Origin: Spirochaetales bacterium
GTDB lineage: Bacteria; Spirochaetota; Spirochaetia; SZUA-6
Reading direction: 5' to 3'
NCBI GenBank assembly: GCA_003233545.1
Contig: QILZ01000338.1
Span: 1 to 7,574 of the forward strand
DNA length: 7,574 bases
Shown: positions 1 through 6,428 of the stretch, piece by piece
Numbering within the stretch: the stretch's first letter is position 1
Layout of the letters: each line of letters opens with the position of its first letter
The notes under the pieces: model-generated
What the model saw: the letters and a program-made list of their open reading frames with translations, nothing else
Database searches by the model: none
What the model was told of the DNA's origin: nothing
Position numbers and translations under genes: made by a program

Positions 1-279
1 ATATATTTAAAATTGAGACATAATGAAATTTATTATCTATATGAAAATGGTATAGAAATAGATTTTTATATTAAAAATGCAGATACTCTAATAGAATCAA
101 AATTTAATTCAAAAATGAATAAAAAACAAAAGCAGCTGTTTGGGTCATTTAATGCAAAAGAAAAGTTTGTAATAGATTCTGTTGAAAATCTGGAGTACTT
201 GAAAAGATTTGAAAGAATAGAAAATGGAATAGATAGAGGGCTTTATAACAATCAACTGGAGCAGGCAATACATTTGTAA
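1..279 (+). CDS. C-terminal end of a DUF4143-type AAA+ ATPase (5' end outside window)
   Basis: The reading frame is open from base 1 and stops with TAA at 277-279, so only the last 92 codons of a gene that begins upstream are present. The TTG at 13 is an internal codon, not a credible start. The visible residues match the end of DUF4143 proteins, predicted ATPases with an N-terminal AAA domain: a 'YYLYENGIEIDFYI' stretch, then 'TLIESKFN', resembling the nuclease-like 'E-x-D-F ... I-x-V-K' core of that C-terminal domain, then a short region where the family usually ends in a 'vit.d..e' strand (here 'KFVIDSVENLEYL'). The ATPase motifs would lie outside the window. G+C is about 24% (68 of 279) with heavy AAA/ATA/AAT codon use, unlike every other gene here, which suggests horizontal acquisition. 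Family assignment is fairly good; cellular role is unknown. Confidence 0.68.
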   Translation: MYLKLRHNEIYYLYENGIEIDFYIKNADTLIESKFNSKMNKKQKQLFGSFNAKEKFVIDSVENLEYLKRFERIENGIDRGLYNNQLEQAIHL

Positions 280-284
280 TGATT

Positions 285-309
285 TTTGCGTAGTAAGAGT
301 ACACGCAAA
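285..309. repeat. Near-perfect hairpin just after the DUF4143 stop
   Basis: TTTGCGT (285-291) pairs with ACGCAAA (303-309). After a single bulged A (292), GTA (293-295) pairs with TAC (300-302) around an AGAG loop. The 10 base pairs begin six bases after the TAA stop. The position suits a 3'-end structure for the upstream gene. However, CCC rather than a T-run follows, so it is not a canonical rho-independent terminator in either direction. It could protect a transcript end, mark the boundary of an acquired segment, or be fortuitous. Confidence 0.5.
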
Positions 310-319
310 CCCTTAAAGA

Positions 320-379
320 CCGGCATCATCCCGAATGCAGAAAATCAACCGCTGCATATCCGCCTTCATGGGATGCCGG
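320..379. repeat. Nested inverted repeat in the spacer before amn
   Basis: CCGGCATC (320-327) is complementary to GATGCCGG (372-379). Inside it, ATGCAG (335-340) is complementary to CTGCAT (352-357) around an 11-base loop. The right outer arm overlaps the palindrome GCCGGC (375-380), which recurs at 402-407 and could pair with it instead, so two mutually exclusive folds are possible. A weaker inverted repeat follows (415-424 with 460-469, with a 2x2 mismatch). No open frame with gene-like character covers this spacer. The complementarity is directly visible; any RNA or protein-binding role is inference. Confidence 0.4.
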
Positions 380-486
380 CCCGGAGAGAATAAGAATCGT
401 TGCCGGCTCTTTGTGGTTTCCGGATACTGAGCTTCAGCTCTGCTTCGGGACTATCGAGCTCCGTTAACCGGAATATATCAACTGTT

Positions 487-514
487 TTGCAAAATCTCCC
501 TTTCTTGTTATATT
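487..514 (+). promoter_or_regulatory. Probable sigma70 promoter of amn, leaderless arrangement
   Basis: TTGCAA (487-492) and TATATT (509-514) are separated by 16 bases and match the -35 and -10 consensus well. A transcription start about seven bases past the -10 would fall at 521-522, on the amn ATG itself. No Shine-Dalgarno sequence precedes that ATG, which fits a leaderless transcript. The -35 is embedded in a perfect 10-bp palindrome, TTTTGCAAAA (485-494), which could be an operator or chance. Confidence 0.5.
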
Positions 515-521
515 TAAACGT

Positions 522-1301
522 ATGGAAAAATTATCGAGAGAAAATATAGTTAAAGACTGGCTTCCGAGATATACGGGAATGCCGCTTGACAAATTCGGTA
601 AACTTATACTGTTAACGAATTTTTACAATTATCTGGAAAGATTTGCAGAGCGTTTTAAAGCGCATGTATACGGGGCAGGAGGTCCGATGCAGGCCTGTAC
701 GAATCAGGAGGGAATAACGATGATCAATTTCGGTATCGGTTCTCCCAATGCGGCTACGGTTATGGACCTTCTAAGCGGAATAAAACCGGATGCCGTTCTC
801 TTTCTCGGCAAGTGCGGGGGATTAAAAAAAAGTGTCGATATCGGTTATTTTGTTCTGCCGATAGCGGCAATACGCGGTGAAGGAACGGGGCTCGATTATT
901 ATCCCTTCGAGGTGCCGGCCCTGCCCTCGTTTCGGCTCCACAGCCTTGTTGCCGAAGAAATTGTCAAAAAAGACCAGGATTACAGAACCGGTGTTATATA
1001 TACTACAAACAGAAGGGTATGGGAATGGGATGAGAGTTTTAAAGAGTACCTGCGCAGGATAAGGGTAATAGGAATAGATATGGAAACAGCGACACTCTTT
1101 GTTGTAGGCCATTTTAACGAGATTCCGAGAGGAGCGCTTCTTCTTGTTTCCGATACACCGATGGTACCCGAAGGAGTAAAGACAGAACAGAAGGATAAGG
1201 AAGTAACAAAGAAATATACAGACCTCCATCTGGAAATCGGTATTGCCGCCATGGAATCGTTAAACAGGCGGCACGAAAAGGTGAAACATCTAAGATACTG
1301 A
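522..1301 (+). CDS. amn: AMP nucleosidase, short form (AMP + H2O to adenine + ribose 5-phosphate)
   Basis: This 259-residue protein belongs to the nucleoside phosphorylase/nucleosidase fold and matches the short AMP nucleosidases typed as AMN-like (TIGR01721-type), common in Bacteroidetes. It lacks the extra N-terminal regulatory domain of the roughly 480-residue E. coli Amn. Visible motifs are an N-terminal 'WLPRYTGMPLDKFG' (about residues 13-26), the phosphate-loop-like 'GIGSPNAA' (71-78), 'GKCGG' (96-100), the ribose-contacting 'DMETA' (186-190) and 'SDTPM' (210-214), whose Asp211 is the expected catalytic acid. It would hydrolyse AMP in the cytoplasm to recycle adenine and limit the AMP pool. 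The start agrees with the family N-terminus, although no Shine-Dalgarno sequence precedes it. A metal-transport gene follows after 41 bp, so the two may be co-transcribed. Confidence 0.9.
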   Translation: MEKLSRENIVKDWLPRYTGMPLDKFGKLILLTNFYNYLERFAERFKAHVYGAGGPMQACTNQEGITMINFGIGSPNAATVMDLLSGIKPDAVLFLGKCGGLKKSVDIGYFVLPIAAIRGEGTGLDYYPFEVPALPSFRLHSLVAEEIVKKDQDYRTGVIYTTNRRVWEWDESFKEYLRRIRVIGIDMETATLFVVGHFNEIPRGALLLVSDTPMVPEGVKTEQKDKEVTKKYTDLHLEIGIAAMESLNRRHEKVKHLRY

Positions 1302-1314
1302 AAGCAGGTTTCAC
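1281..1314. repeat. Inverted repeat spanning the amn stop codon
   Basis: GTGAAAC (1281-1287) is complementary to GTTTCAC (1308-1314) across a 20-base loop that contains the amn TGA. The flanks also share a direct copy of CACGAAAAG (1272-1280 and 1312-1320). There is no T-run, so it is not a terminator. It might be a weak processing or pausing hairpin, or chance. Confidence 0.25.
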
Positions 1315-1342
1315 GAAAAGAGGAGGACCCGGAGGAAAAACT

Positions 1343-2341
1343 ATGAAACGAAAAGATTATACGGAAGTACGGAGGCATTCTATATTTTTCCTGGTACCTC
1401 TGATTTTATTTGCGGTAAGTTTGCTGATCGCTGTTTCCTTATCGGGCTGTTCCGGGAAAAAAGCGGGGAGCACGGGAAAAACAGGTATAACTTCCGTTAA
1501 AAGTTTAAGTAATAAACCAGTGCGGAATGGAATCGAAGTTGTCGCTACGACAGATATTGTGGGGGATGTGGTGTCGAATATAGGCGGGAATAAAATTAAT
1601 CTTTCGGTTCTGATACCGGCCGGAACAAGTCCCCATACTTTCCAGCCGCGGCCTGCAGACCTGGCTGAGATATCATCTGCCGATGTTGTATTTATTAATG
1701 GCGCCGGGCTGGAAGAGTTTATGGGCAGCGTTATGAAAAATATTGTATCCGGTGTTAAGGTTGTTTCCCTCTCCGAAGGAATTAAACTTAGAAAGAGCGT
1801 TACGGAGAAAGGAGAACCTGATCCGCATGTGTGGTTTTCGCCTGTAAATGTCATATACTGGATAAAAAAAATAGACGAAACCTTAAGCGGACTAGACGCT
1901 GCAAATAAAAACTACTATTCCGAAAATGCATCGTCTTACATTAAAAAGATTATGAAGCTGGATAAATGGGTCGCTGTAAAGTTAAGCGGTATCCCCTTAC
2001 GGAAGCGAAGGCTTGTTACGGACCATTTCTTTCTGGGATATTTTGCGGACAGGTACAATTTTAAGGTTTTTGGTACAATTTATAAGAGCTCTTCTACTGC
2101 TGCCGAACCTTCCGCAAGGGATATCTCCGAATTGATTTCTTCGATGAGAAAAAACAGGATTCCTGCTGTTTTTATCGGCAAATTTTCCAACATGCGTATT
2201 GCACGGGAAATAGCAAGGGATACGAAAGCTGCTCTTGTTCCTATTTACACGGGAACGCTCGATCCCCCGGGCGGAGAGGTGGATACGTATGAAAAGCTTA
2301 TAAGATACGATGTGTCTGAAATTGCGGAGAACCTTAAATGA
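1343..2341 (+). CDS. Metal ABC transporter substrate-binding lipoprotein (TroA/ZnuA family, cluster 9)
   Basis: This 332-residue receptor captures a transition-metal ion outside the inner membrane and delivers it to the permease encoded two genes downstream. The N-terminus has a basic stretch, a hydrophobic segment (about 14-34) and the lipobox LSGC with Cys36, so a lipid-anchored protein is expected. Predicted ligands by alignment to TroA/PsaA are His98 ('SPHTFQPRP'), His162 ('DPHVWFSP'), His228 ('VTDHFFLGYF') and Asp307 ('TLDPPG'). Three His plus Asp is the Zn-capable TroA pattern; Mn-specific PsaA-type receptors have Glu in place of the third His. There is no His-rich loop of the ZnuA type. 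GGAGG (1331-1335), seven bases upstream, supports the ATG. The stop overlaps the next start (ATGA). Zn versus Mn/Fe specificity cannot be settled from sequence. Confidence 0.92.
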   Translation: MKRKDYTEVRRHSIFFLVPLILFAVSLLIAVSLSGCSGKKAGSTGKTGITSVKSLSNKPVRNGIEVVATTDIVGDVVSNIGGNKINLSVLIPAGTSPHTFQPRPADLAEISSADVVFINGAGLEEFMGSVMKNIVSGVKVVSLSEGIKLRKSVTEKGEPDPHVWFSPVNVIYWIKKIDETLSGLDAANKNYYSENASSYIKKIMKLDKWVAVKLSGIPLRKRRLVTDHFFLGYFADRYNFKVFGTIYKSSSTAAEPSARDISELISSMRKNRIPAVFIGKFSNMRIAREIARDTKAALVPIYTGTLDPPGGEVDTYEKLIRYDVSEIAENLK

Positions 2342-3147
2342 AGCATCACCTGGAACATGATACATCGAAGCCCGTACTTGAATTAAAAGATGTTACGGTA
2401 AAATTCGGGGCAGAGACAATACTGGATAACATCTCTTTTTCCGTTAAAAAGGGAGAGAGGATTGCCGTAGTGGGGCCTAACGGAGCCGGTAAAAGTACAC
2501 TGTTCAAGACAATCACAGGTACGATACGGCCCGGTTCCGGAAACATCTTTGTATATGGTGATAAACCTCTGGCACATATCTGCATAGGCTATGTACCGCA
2601 GTCGAGTATGATAGACTGGAACTTTCCCGTAACGGTTTATGATGTTGTAATGATGGGGAGAACAGGCAGGATAGGGCTTTTTAAAAGGCCTTCCGGGCAG
2701 GATAAGGGAGTTGTATTTTATGCTCTCGGTATTGTAAAGATGGCAGAGTTTGCAGACAGACAGATAGGTATGCTCTCGGGAGGGCAGAGACAGAGGGTTT
2801 TCCTTGCACGTGCAATAGCACAGGATGCCGGACTTTTACTTATGGACGAACCGCTTGCCGGATTAGATGCTGCTTCACAGCAGGATATATACAGGATTAT
2901 CGAATATCTTTCCGAAGAAAAAGGTGTAACAATACTTGTATCGACACATAATTTAAACGCCGCAGGAAAAAACTTTCCGAAAATAATACTTCTCAATAAA
3001 AAGGTGATTGTTATCGGATCGGGAAAAGAGGTAATGAACAAAAAATATCTTTTAAGTACTTTCGGGGGTCATCTTGCCGTTATCGGGTCCGATAACGGAA
3101 TCGTAGCGGTTAATGATACGTGCTGCAGCCACGGGGAGGAGCGTTAG
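2338..3147 (+). CDS. Metal ABC transporter ATP-binding protein (TroB/ZnuC-like)
   Basis: This 269-residue cytoplasmic ATPase would power metal uptake. All nucleotide-binding motifs are intact: Walker A GPNGAGKST (46-54), Q-loop 'VPQ' (86-88), ABC signature LSGGQ (136-140), Walker B 'LLLMDEP' (156-162) with catalytic Glu161, D-loop 'GLDAAS', and H-loop His194 in 'STHN'. The 'SSMIDWNFPVTVYDVVMMGR' segment after the Q-loop is typical of the manganese/zinc/iron subfamily. The ATG overlaps the receptor stop by four bases, indicating translational coupling. The last residues, 'DTCCSHGEER', carry a Cys262-Cys263-x-His265 cluster, an unusual tail whose metal-binding ability is only a guess. Confidence 0.94.
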   Translation: MKHHLEHDTSKPVLELKDVTVKFGAETILDNISFSVKKGERIAVVGPNGAGKSTLFKTITGTIRPGSGNIFVYGDKPLAHICIGYVPQSSMIDWNFPVTVYDVVMMGRTGRIGLFKRPSGQDKGVVFYALGIVKMAEFADRQIGMLSGGQRQRVFLARAIAQDAGLLLMDEPLAGLDAASQQDIYRIIEYLSEEKGVTILVSTHNLNAAGKNFPKIILLNKKVIVIGSGKEVMNKKYLLSTFGGHLAVIGSDNGIVAVNDTCCSHGEER

Positions 3148-4002
3148 ATGATATATCGGTTTATCGGTGTTCTTGCCGGTCCTCTTAAATATCCGTTTAT
3201 GGTGCGGAGCCTTACAGGTTCGATTATAGTGGGAATAATCTGTTCCGTAGTCGGTACTTATGTCGTTCTTAAGGGGCTTGCTTTTTTAGGAGATGCTCTT
3301 GCACATGCAGTGCTTCCCGGGATTGCCATTGCCTATTTTATCGGAGGTACCGCGACGCTTCCCCTTTTCTGGGGGAGTCTTATTGCCGGGCTGTTTACCG
3401 CAACCGGAATCGGCCTTATCACAAAGGGAGGGCAGTTAAAGGAGGATACCGCTATTGGGATTATTTTTGCAGGGATGTTTGCCCTTGGAATTGCCATAAT
3501 ATCTTCTGTGAGAAATTACAGCATAGATTTAACCCATTTTCTGTTCGGTGATATCCTCGGGGTCTCGAGGCAGGATATAGTGCTTGCCGTTATTGTCGGC
3601 TTTGCTGTTCTGCTTATGATAATTCTGTTTTACAAGGAATTCCTTGTAACCGTTTTTGATCCGGTACTTGCAAAGACCTTAAGAATTCCTTTAAGGTTTT
3701 TTCAGTTCATGCTGTTGTTTATGATAACTTTGGTGGTTGTCGTATCTTTTCAGATTGTAGGTGTGGCACTGATGGTTGCAATGTTAATTACTCCCGCTGC
3801 AAGTGCTTATCTGCTTACAAACCGCCTTCCGTCCATGATGATCTTAAGCGCGGTTTTCGGAACGGTATCGAGTGTAACCGGTTTGTATTTTTCTTACTAT
3901 TTTAACATAGCATCCGGAGCGGCAATTGTTTTAACCTGTACCGTGATCTTTATTGTCGTATTTATTTTCTCACCGAGGAAGCGTGTATTTATTAAATCGT
4001 AA
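3148..4002 (+). CDS. Metal ABC transporter permease (TroC/ZnuB-like, ABC-3 family)
   Basis: This 284-residue inner-membrane protein forms the translocation channel, probably as a homodimer, for the receptor and ATPase just upstream. About eight hydrophobic segments are visible, near residues 23-43, 50-67, 70-92, 101-120, 143-162, 184-220 (long, possibly two), 227-247 and 252-276. Diagnostic ABC-3 motifs are 'GDALAHAVLPG' (48-58) and 'KEDTAIGIIF' (98-107), the family's 'D-x-L-x-H' and 'E-D-x-x-x-G' signatures. The ATG begins on the base after the ATPase TAG, with GGGGAGGA (3133-3140) as ribosome binding site inside the upstream gene. The length is normal and the tail ends in a basic cytoplasmic stretch ('PRKRVFIKS'). 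Confidence 0.93.
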   Translation: MIYRFIGVLAGPLKYPFMVRSLTGSIIVGIICSVVGTYVVLKGLAFLGDALAHAVLPGIAIAYFIGGTATLPLFWGSLIAGLFTATGIGLITKGGQLKEDTAIGIIFAGMFALGIAIISSVRNYSIDLTHFLFGDILGVSRQDIVLAVIVGFAVLLMIILFYKEFLVTVFDPVLAKTLRIPLRFFQFMLLFMITLVVVVSFQIVGVALMVAMLITPAASAYLLTNRLPSMMILSAVFGTVSSVTGLYFSYYFNIASGAAIVLTCTVIFIVVFIFSPRKRVFIKS

Positions 4003-4055
4003 TAAAGCGGATTAGCATCTTGAAACATATACGCTTTCTGTGTAATTTTATGGCC

Positions 4056-5393
4056 ATGGGAAAGAAAAACATCCTTATTATGGGGGCCGCGGGAAGGGAT
4101 TTTCATAATTTTAATGTACTCTACAGGGATAATACGGATATTAATGTAGTTGCTTTTACGGCAGCCCAGATACCGGACATAGATGAGAGGTTATACCCTC
4201 CGGAACTTGCAGGGCGGAATTACCCCGAAGGTATTCCTATAGTGAGCGAGGAGCAGCTTCCCAGGTTGATTAAAGATCATAAAATAGAGGAAGTCGTATT
4301 CTCCTACTCCGATGTTTCCAACCAGTATGTTATGGAGCGGGCGGCAATGGCTTTATCGCTCGGTGCGGATTTTAAACTGCTCGGAGCCGGACAGACCATG
4401 CTCGAATCGAATGTACCTGTTATTGCGATCTGTGCGGTAAGAACCGGATGCGGCAAGAGCCAGACTACACGAAGAATAGCAAATATCTTAAAAGAAATGG
4501 GCAGTAGAGTTGTTGTTGTAAGACATCCTATGCCGTATGGATATTTAAAAGCCCAGGAGGTCCAGAGGTTCGAAACCATTAAGGACATGGAGGATCAGCA
4601 TTGTACCATAGAGGAAATGGAGGAGTATGAGCCTCATATCCGGCAGGGTTTTGTCGTATATGCGGGAGTCGATTACGGGAAAATACTGCGCAGCGCCGAG
4701 AAAGAGGCGGATATAATTCTGTGGGACGGGGGGAATAATGATCTTCCGTTTTTTAAACCGGATATCCATATAACCGTTACAGATCCTTTCAGGGCGGGGC
4801 ACGAACTTAACTACTACCCCGGCAGAATAAATCTTATACTTGCTGATATTGTGGTAATTAATAAAGTGGATACGGCTGATTATAACGACGTATTACGTGT
4901 AAGAGAAAGTATAGATCTGTTAAATCCGTCTGCTGCGGTTATAGAGGCGGCATCGCCGATTTTTATGAAAAACCGTGAAGCAATAAAGGGGAAAAAGGTT
5001 CTTGTTGTGGAAGACGGGCCGACACTTACGCATGGCGGGATGAAATTCGGAGCCGGTGTAATTGCCGCAAAAAGGTTCGGAGCCGGAGAGATAATAGACC
5101 CGAGGGAATATACGGCTGGTAAGGTAAAGTTGTTGTACGAAAAATATCCGGATATAGGGCCTGTTCTGCCTGCAGTCGGATACGGAGAAGAACAGATAAG
5201 AGACCTGGAAAAAACTATTAATCATGTTCCTGCGGAATTGGTGATTATTGCGACTCCTGTCGATCTTACCAGGATTATAAAGATCGATAAAGAGATGCTT
5301 AAAGTGGATTATGAACTGGAAGAGATCGGTGAGCCTTCGCTTCGGGAACTTATAACCGAAAAGCTTGCATCTGTGTTAAAAAATTGTAAATAA
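4056..5393 (+). CDS. COG2403 P-loop protein, cyclic 2,3-diphosphoglycerate synthetase-like
   Basis: A protein of about 445 residues with a Rossmann-like N-terminal part opening 'ILIMGAAGRDFHNF', followed by a P-loop NTPase domain. Numbered from the ATG at 4056, motifs are GAAGRDFHNF (10-19), the P-loop 'RTGCGKS' (129-135), 'WDGGNND' (223-229), 'TDPFRAGHE' (242-250) and a GTPase-like NKVD (269-272). This matches COG2403, annotated as predicted GTPases or cyclic 2,3-diphosphoglycerate synthetases after the Methanothermus fervidus enzyme. The bacterial substrate is not established, so the cDPG name should be read as homology only. The start is uncertain: the frame extends to TTG at 4020 and ATG at 4050, none with a clear Shine-Dalgarno sequence; 4056 was chosen because family members begin a few residues before 'IMGAAGRD'. 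It ends 23 bp before ornithine carbamoyltransferase, suggesting a shared transcript. Confidence 0.8.
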   Translation: MGKKNILIMGAAGRDFHNFNVLYRDNTDINVVAFTAAQIPDIDERLYPPELAGRNYPEGIPIVSEEQLPRLIKDHKIEEVVFSYSDVSNQYVMERAAMALSLGADFKLLGAGQTMLESNVPVIAICAVRTGCGKSQTTRRIANILKEMGSRVVVVRHPMPYGYLKAQEVQRFETIKDMEDQHCTIEEMEEYEPHIRQGFVVYAGVDYGKILRSAEKEADIILWDGGNNDLPFFKPDIHITVTDPFRAGHELNYYPGRINLILADIVVINKVDTADYNDVLRVRESIDLLNPSAAVIEAASPIFMKNREAIKGKKVLVVEDGPTLTHGGMKFGAGVIAAKRFGAGEIIDPREYTAGKVKLLYEKYPDIGPVLPAVGYGEEQIRDLEKTINHVPAELVIIATPVDLTRIIKIDKEMLKVDYELEEIGEPSLRELITEKLASVLKNCK

Positions 5394-5416
5394 AATATCT
5401 TTATATAGGGGGCTGT

Positions 5417-6355
5417 ATGGCTTTTAATCTTAAGGGACGCTCACTTTTAACATTAAAAAATTTCTCAGAAGGAGAGATACGGTTTTTACTCGATGTTTCC
5501 CGCGAGGTAAAGAGGGAGAGAAAAGCCGGAAATTATCAGCAGAGGTTTAAGGGCAAAACCCTTGCCCTGCTTTTTGAGAAGCGTTCCACACGTACAAGGT
5601 GTGCTTTCGAAACTGCATTCGGGGAGGAGGGGGGATACCCTGTTTTTCTCTCCGGTGACGATATTCAGCTGGGGGCAAAAGAATCGATAGAAGATACGGC
5701 AAGAGTCCTGGGAAGAATGTTCGATGCTATTCAGTTCAGGGGTTTTAAGCATAAAACCGTAGAAAAGCTTGCCGAATATTCCGGAGTGCCCGTATATAAT
5801 GGTTTAACGGATATGTACCATCCTACCCAGATACTTGCCGATTTGATGACCATAGAGGAAGAATTCGGTTCGTTTAAGGGTGTTAAGCTGGCTTTTGTCG
5901 GTGACGGCAGAAACAATGTGGCCAATTCTCTGCTTATAGGCTGTTCGAAGATGGGGATTAATTTTTCCGTAACCGCACCGAAGGATCTCTTCCCGCACAA
6001 GGAGCTTGTCGATCTGTGCAGGGAATATGCTTCGGATACAGGTTCTGATATAGAGATAACGGACGATGCGGACAGGGGTGTAAAAGGAGCTCATGCAGTC
6101 TATACGGATGTATGGGTTTCCATGGGAGAGGAAGAGAAACTGAAGGAAAGGTATGACCTGTTAAAACCCTACCAGGTAAACGAGAAGCTTATGGCAAAAA
6201 CCGGAAGGCAGGACACTATTTTTATGCATTGCCTTCCCGCTGTTAAGGGAAACGAGGTTTCCTTTGAAGTGGTCGAGGGAAAGGCTTCCCGTGTATGGGA
6301 TGAAGCGGAAAACAGGAAACATACCATAAAAGCGATAATGCTTTCTACGATATAA
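5417..6355 (+). CDS. argF: Ornithine carbamoyltransferase (argF/arcB family)
   Basis: This 312-residue cytoplasmic enzyme interconverts ornithine plus carbamoyl phosphate with citrulline plus phosphate. All family motifs are present: the carbamoyl-phosphate loop STRTR (57-61), 'LGAKES' (85-90), 'FRGF' (107-110), HPTQ (135-138), the ornithine-binding 'DVWVSMG' (231-237) and HCLPA (271-275). The C-terminus 'HTIKAIMLSTI' matches the family end, so the gene is intact. D-x-x-x-S-M-G and HCLPA separate it from aspartate and from N-acetylornithine carbamoyltransferases. Length and motifs fit both anabolic ArgF and catabolic ArcB; no arginine deiminase, carbamate kinase or other arg gene is in the window to decide. 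GGGGG (5408-5412) lies four bases before the ATG. Confidence 0.95.
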   Translation: MAFNLKGRSLLTLKNFSEGEIRFLLDVSREVKRERKAGNYQQRFKGKTLALLFEKRSTRTRCAFETAFGEEGGYPVFLSGDDIQLGAKESIEDTARVLGRMFDAIQFRGFKHKTVEKLAEYSGVPVYNGLTDMYHPTQILADLMTIEEEFGSFKGVKLAFVGDGRNNVANSLLIGCSKMGINFSVTAPKDLFPHKELVDLCREYASDTGSDIEITDDADRGVKGAHAVYTDVWVSMGEEEKLKERYDLLKPYQVNEKLMAKTGRQDTIFMHCLPAVKGNEVSFEVVEGKASRVWDEAENRKHTIKAIMLSTI

Positions 6356-6364
6356 ATTTTTTCC

Positions 6365-6392
6365 TTGATTTTGATGCAGAAAAAGATATCAT
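6365..6392 (+). promoter_or_regulatory. Candidate promoter before the exported-protein gene
   Basis: TTGATT (6365-6370) and TATCAT (6387-6392) are spaced by 16 bases in the 73-bp gap after ornithine carbamoyltransferase. A start near 6399 would give a leader of about 30 bases carrying AGGAGG (6414-6419), nine bases before the ATG at 6429. The match to consensus is moderate and the region is AT-rich, so it may be chance. Confidence 0.35.
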
Positions 6393-6428
6393 AGTAGTGT
6401 ATGGTTATTTATCAGGAGGCGTCTTTAG

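Noticed and set aside
429..440. GAGCT/AGCTC inverted repeat as a hairpin
   Set aside because: Only two bases would remain in the loop, too few for a stable hairpin; pairing of 436-440 with 456-460 is possible but only 5 bp.
485..494. TTTTGCAAAA palindrome as a defined regulator operator
   Set aside because: A 10-bp AT-rich palindrome is too short to assign to a regulator family; it is only noted with the promoter.
980..1378. Minus-strand open frame of 132 codons opposite amn and the receptor start
   Set aside because: It overlaps two well-supported plus-strand genes, has Ser/Arg-rich low-information sequence and no recognisable motif; it is a shadow frame.
1357..1854. Minus-strand open frame of 165 codons opposite the metal receptor
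   Set aside because: It is antisense to a gene with intact lipobox and ligand motifs, and the translation is Thr/Pro/Ser-rich without family resemblance.
6329..6362. Possible terminator at the end of ornithine carbamoyltransferase: AAAGC/GCTTT stem followed by TTTTTT
   Set aside because: The stem is only 5 bp and lies within the coding sequence, and the T-run begins 12 bases after it, so it does not have the geometry of a rho-independent terminator.
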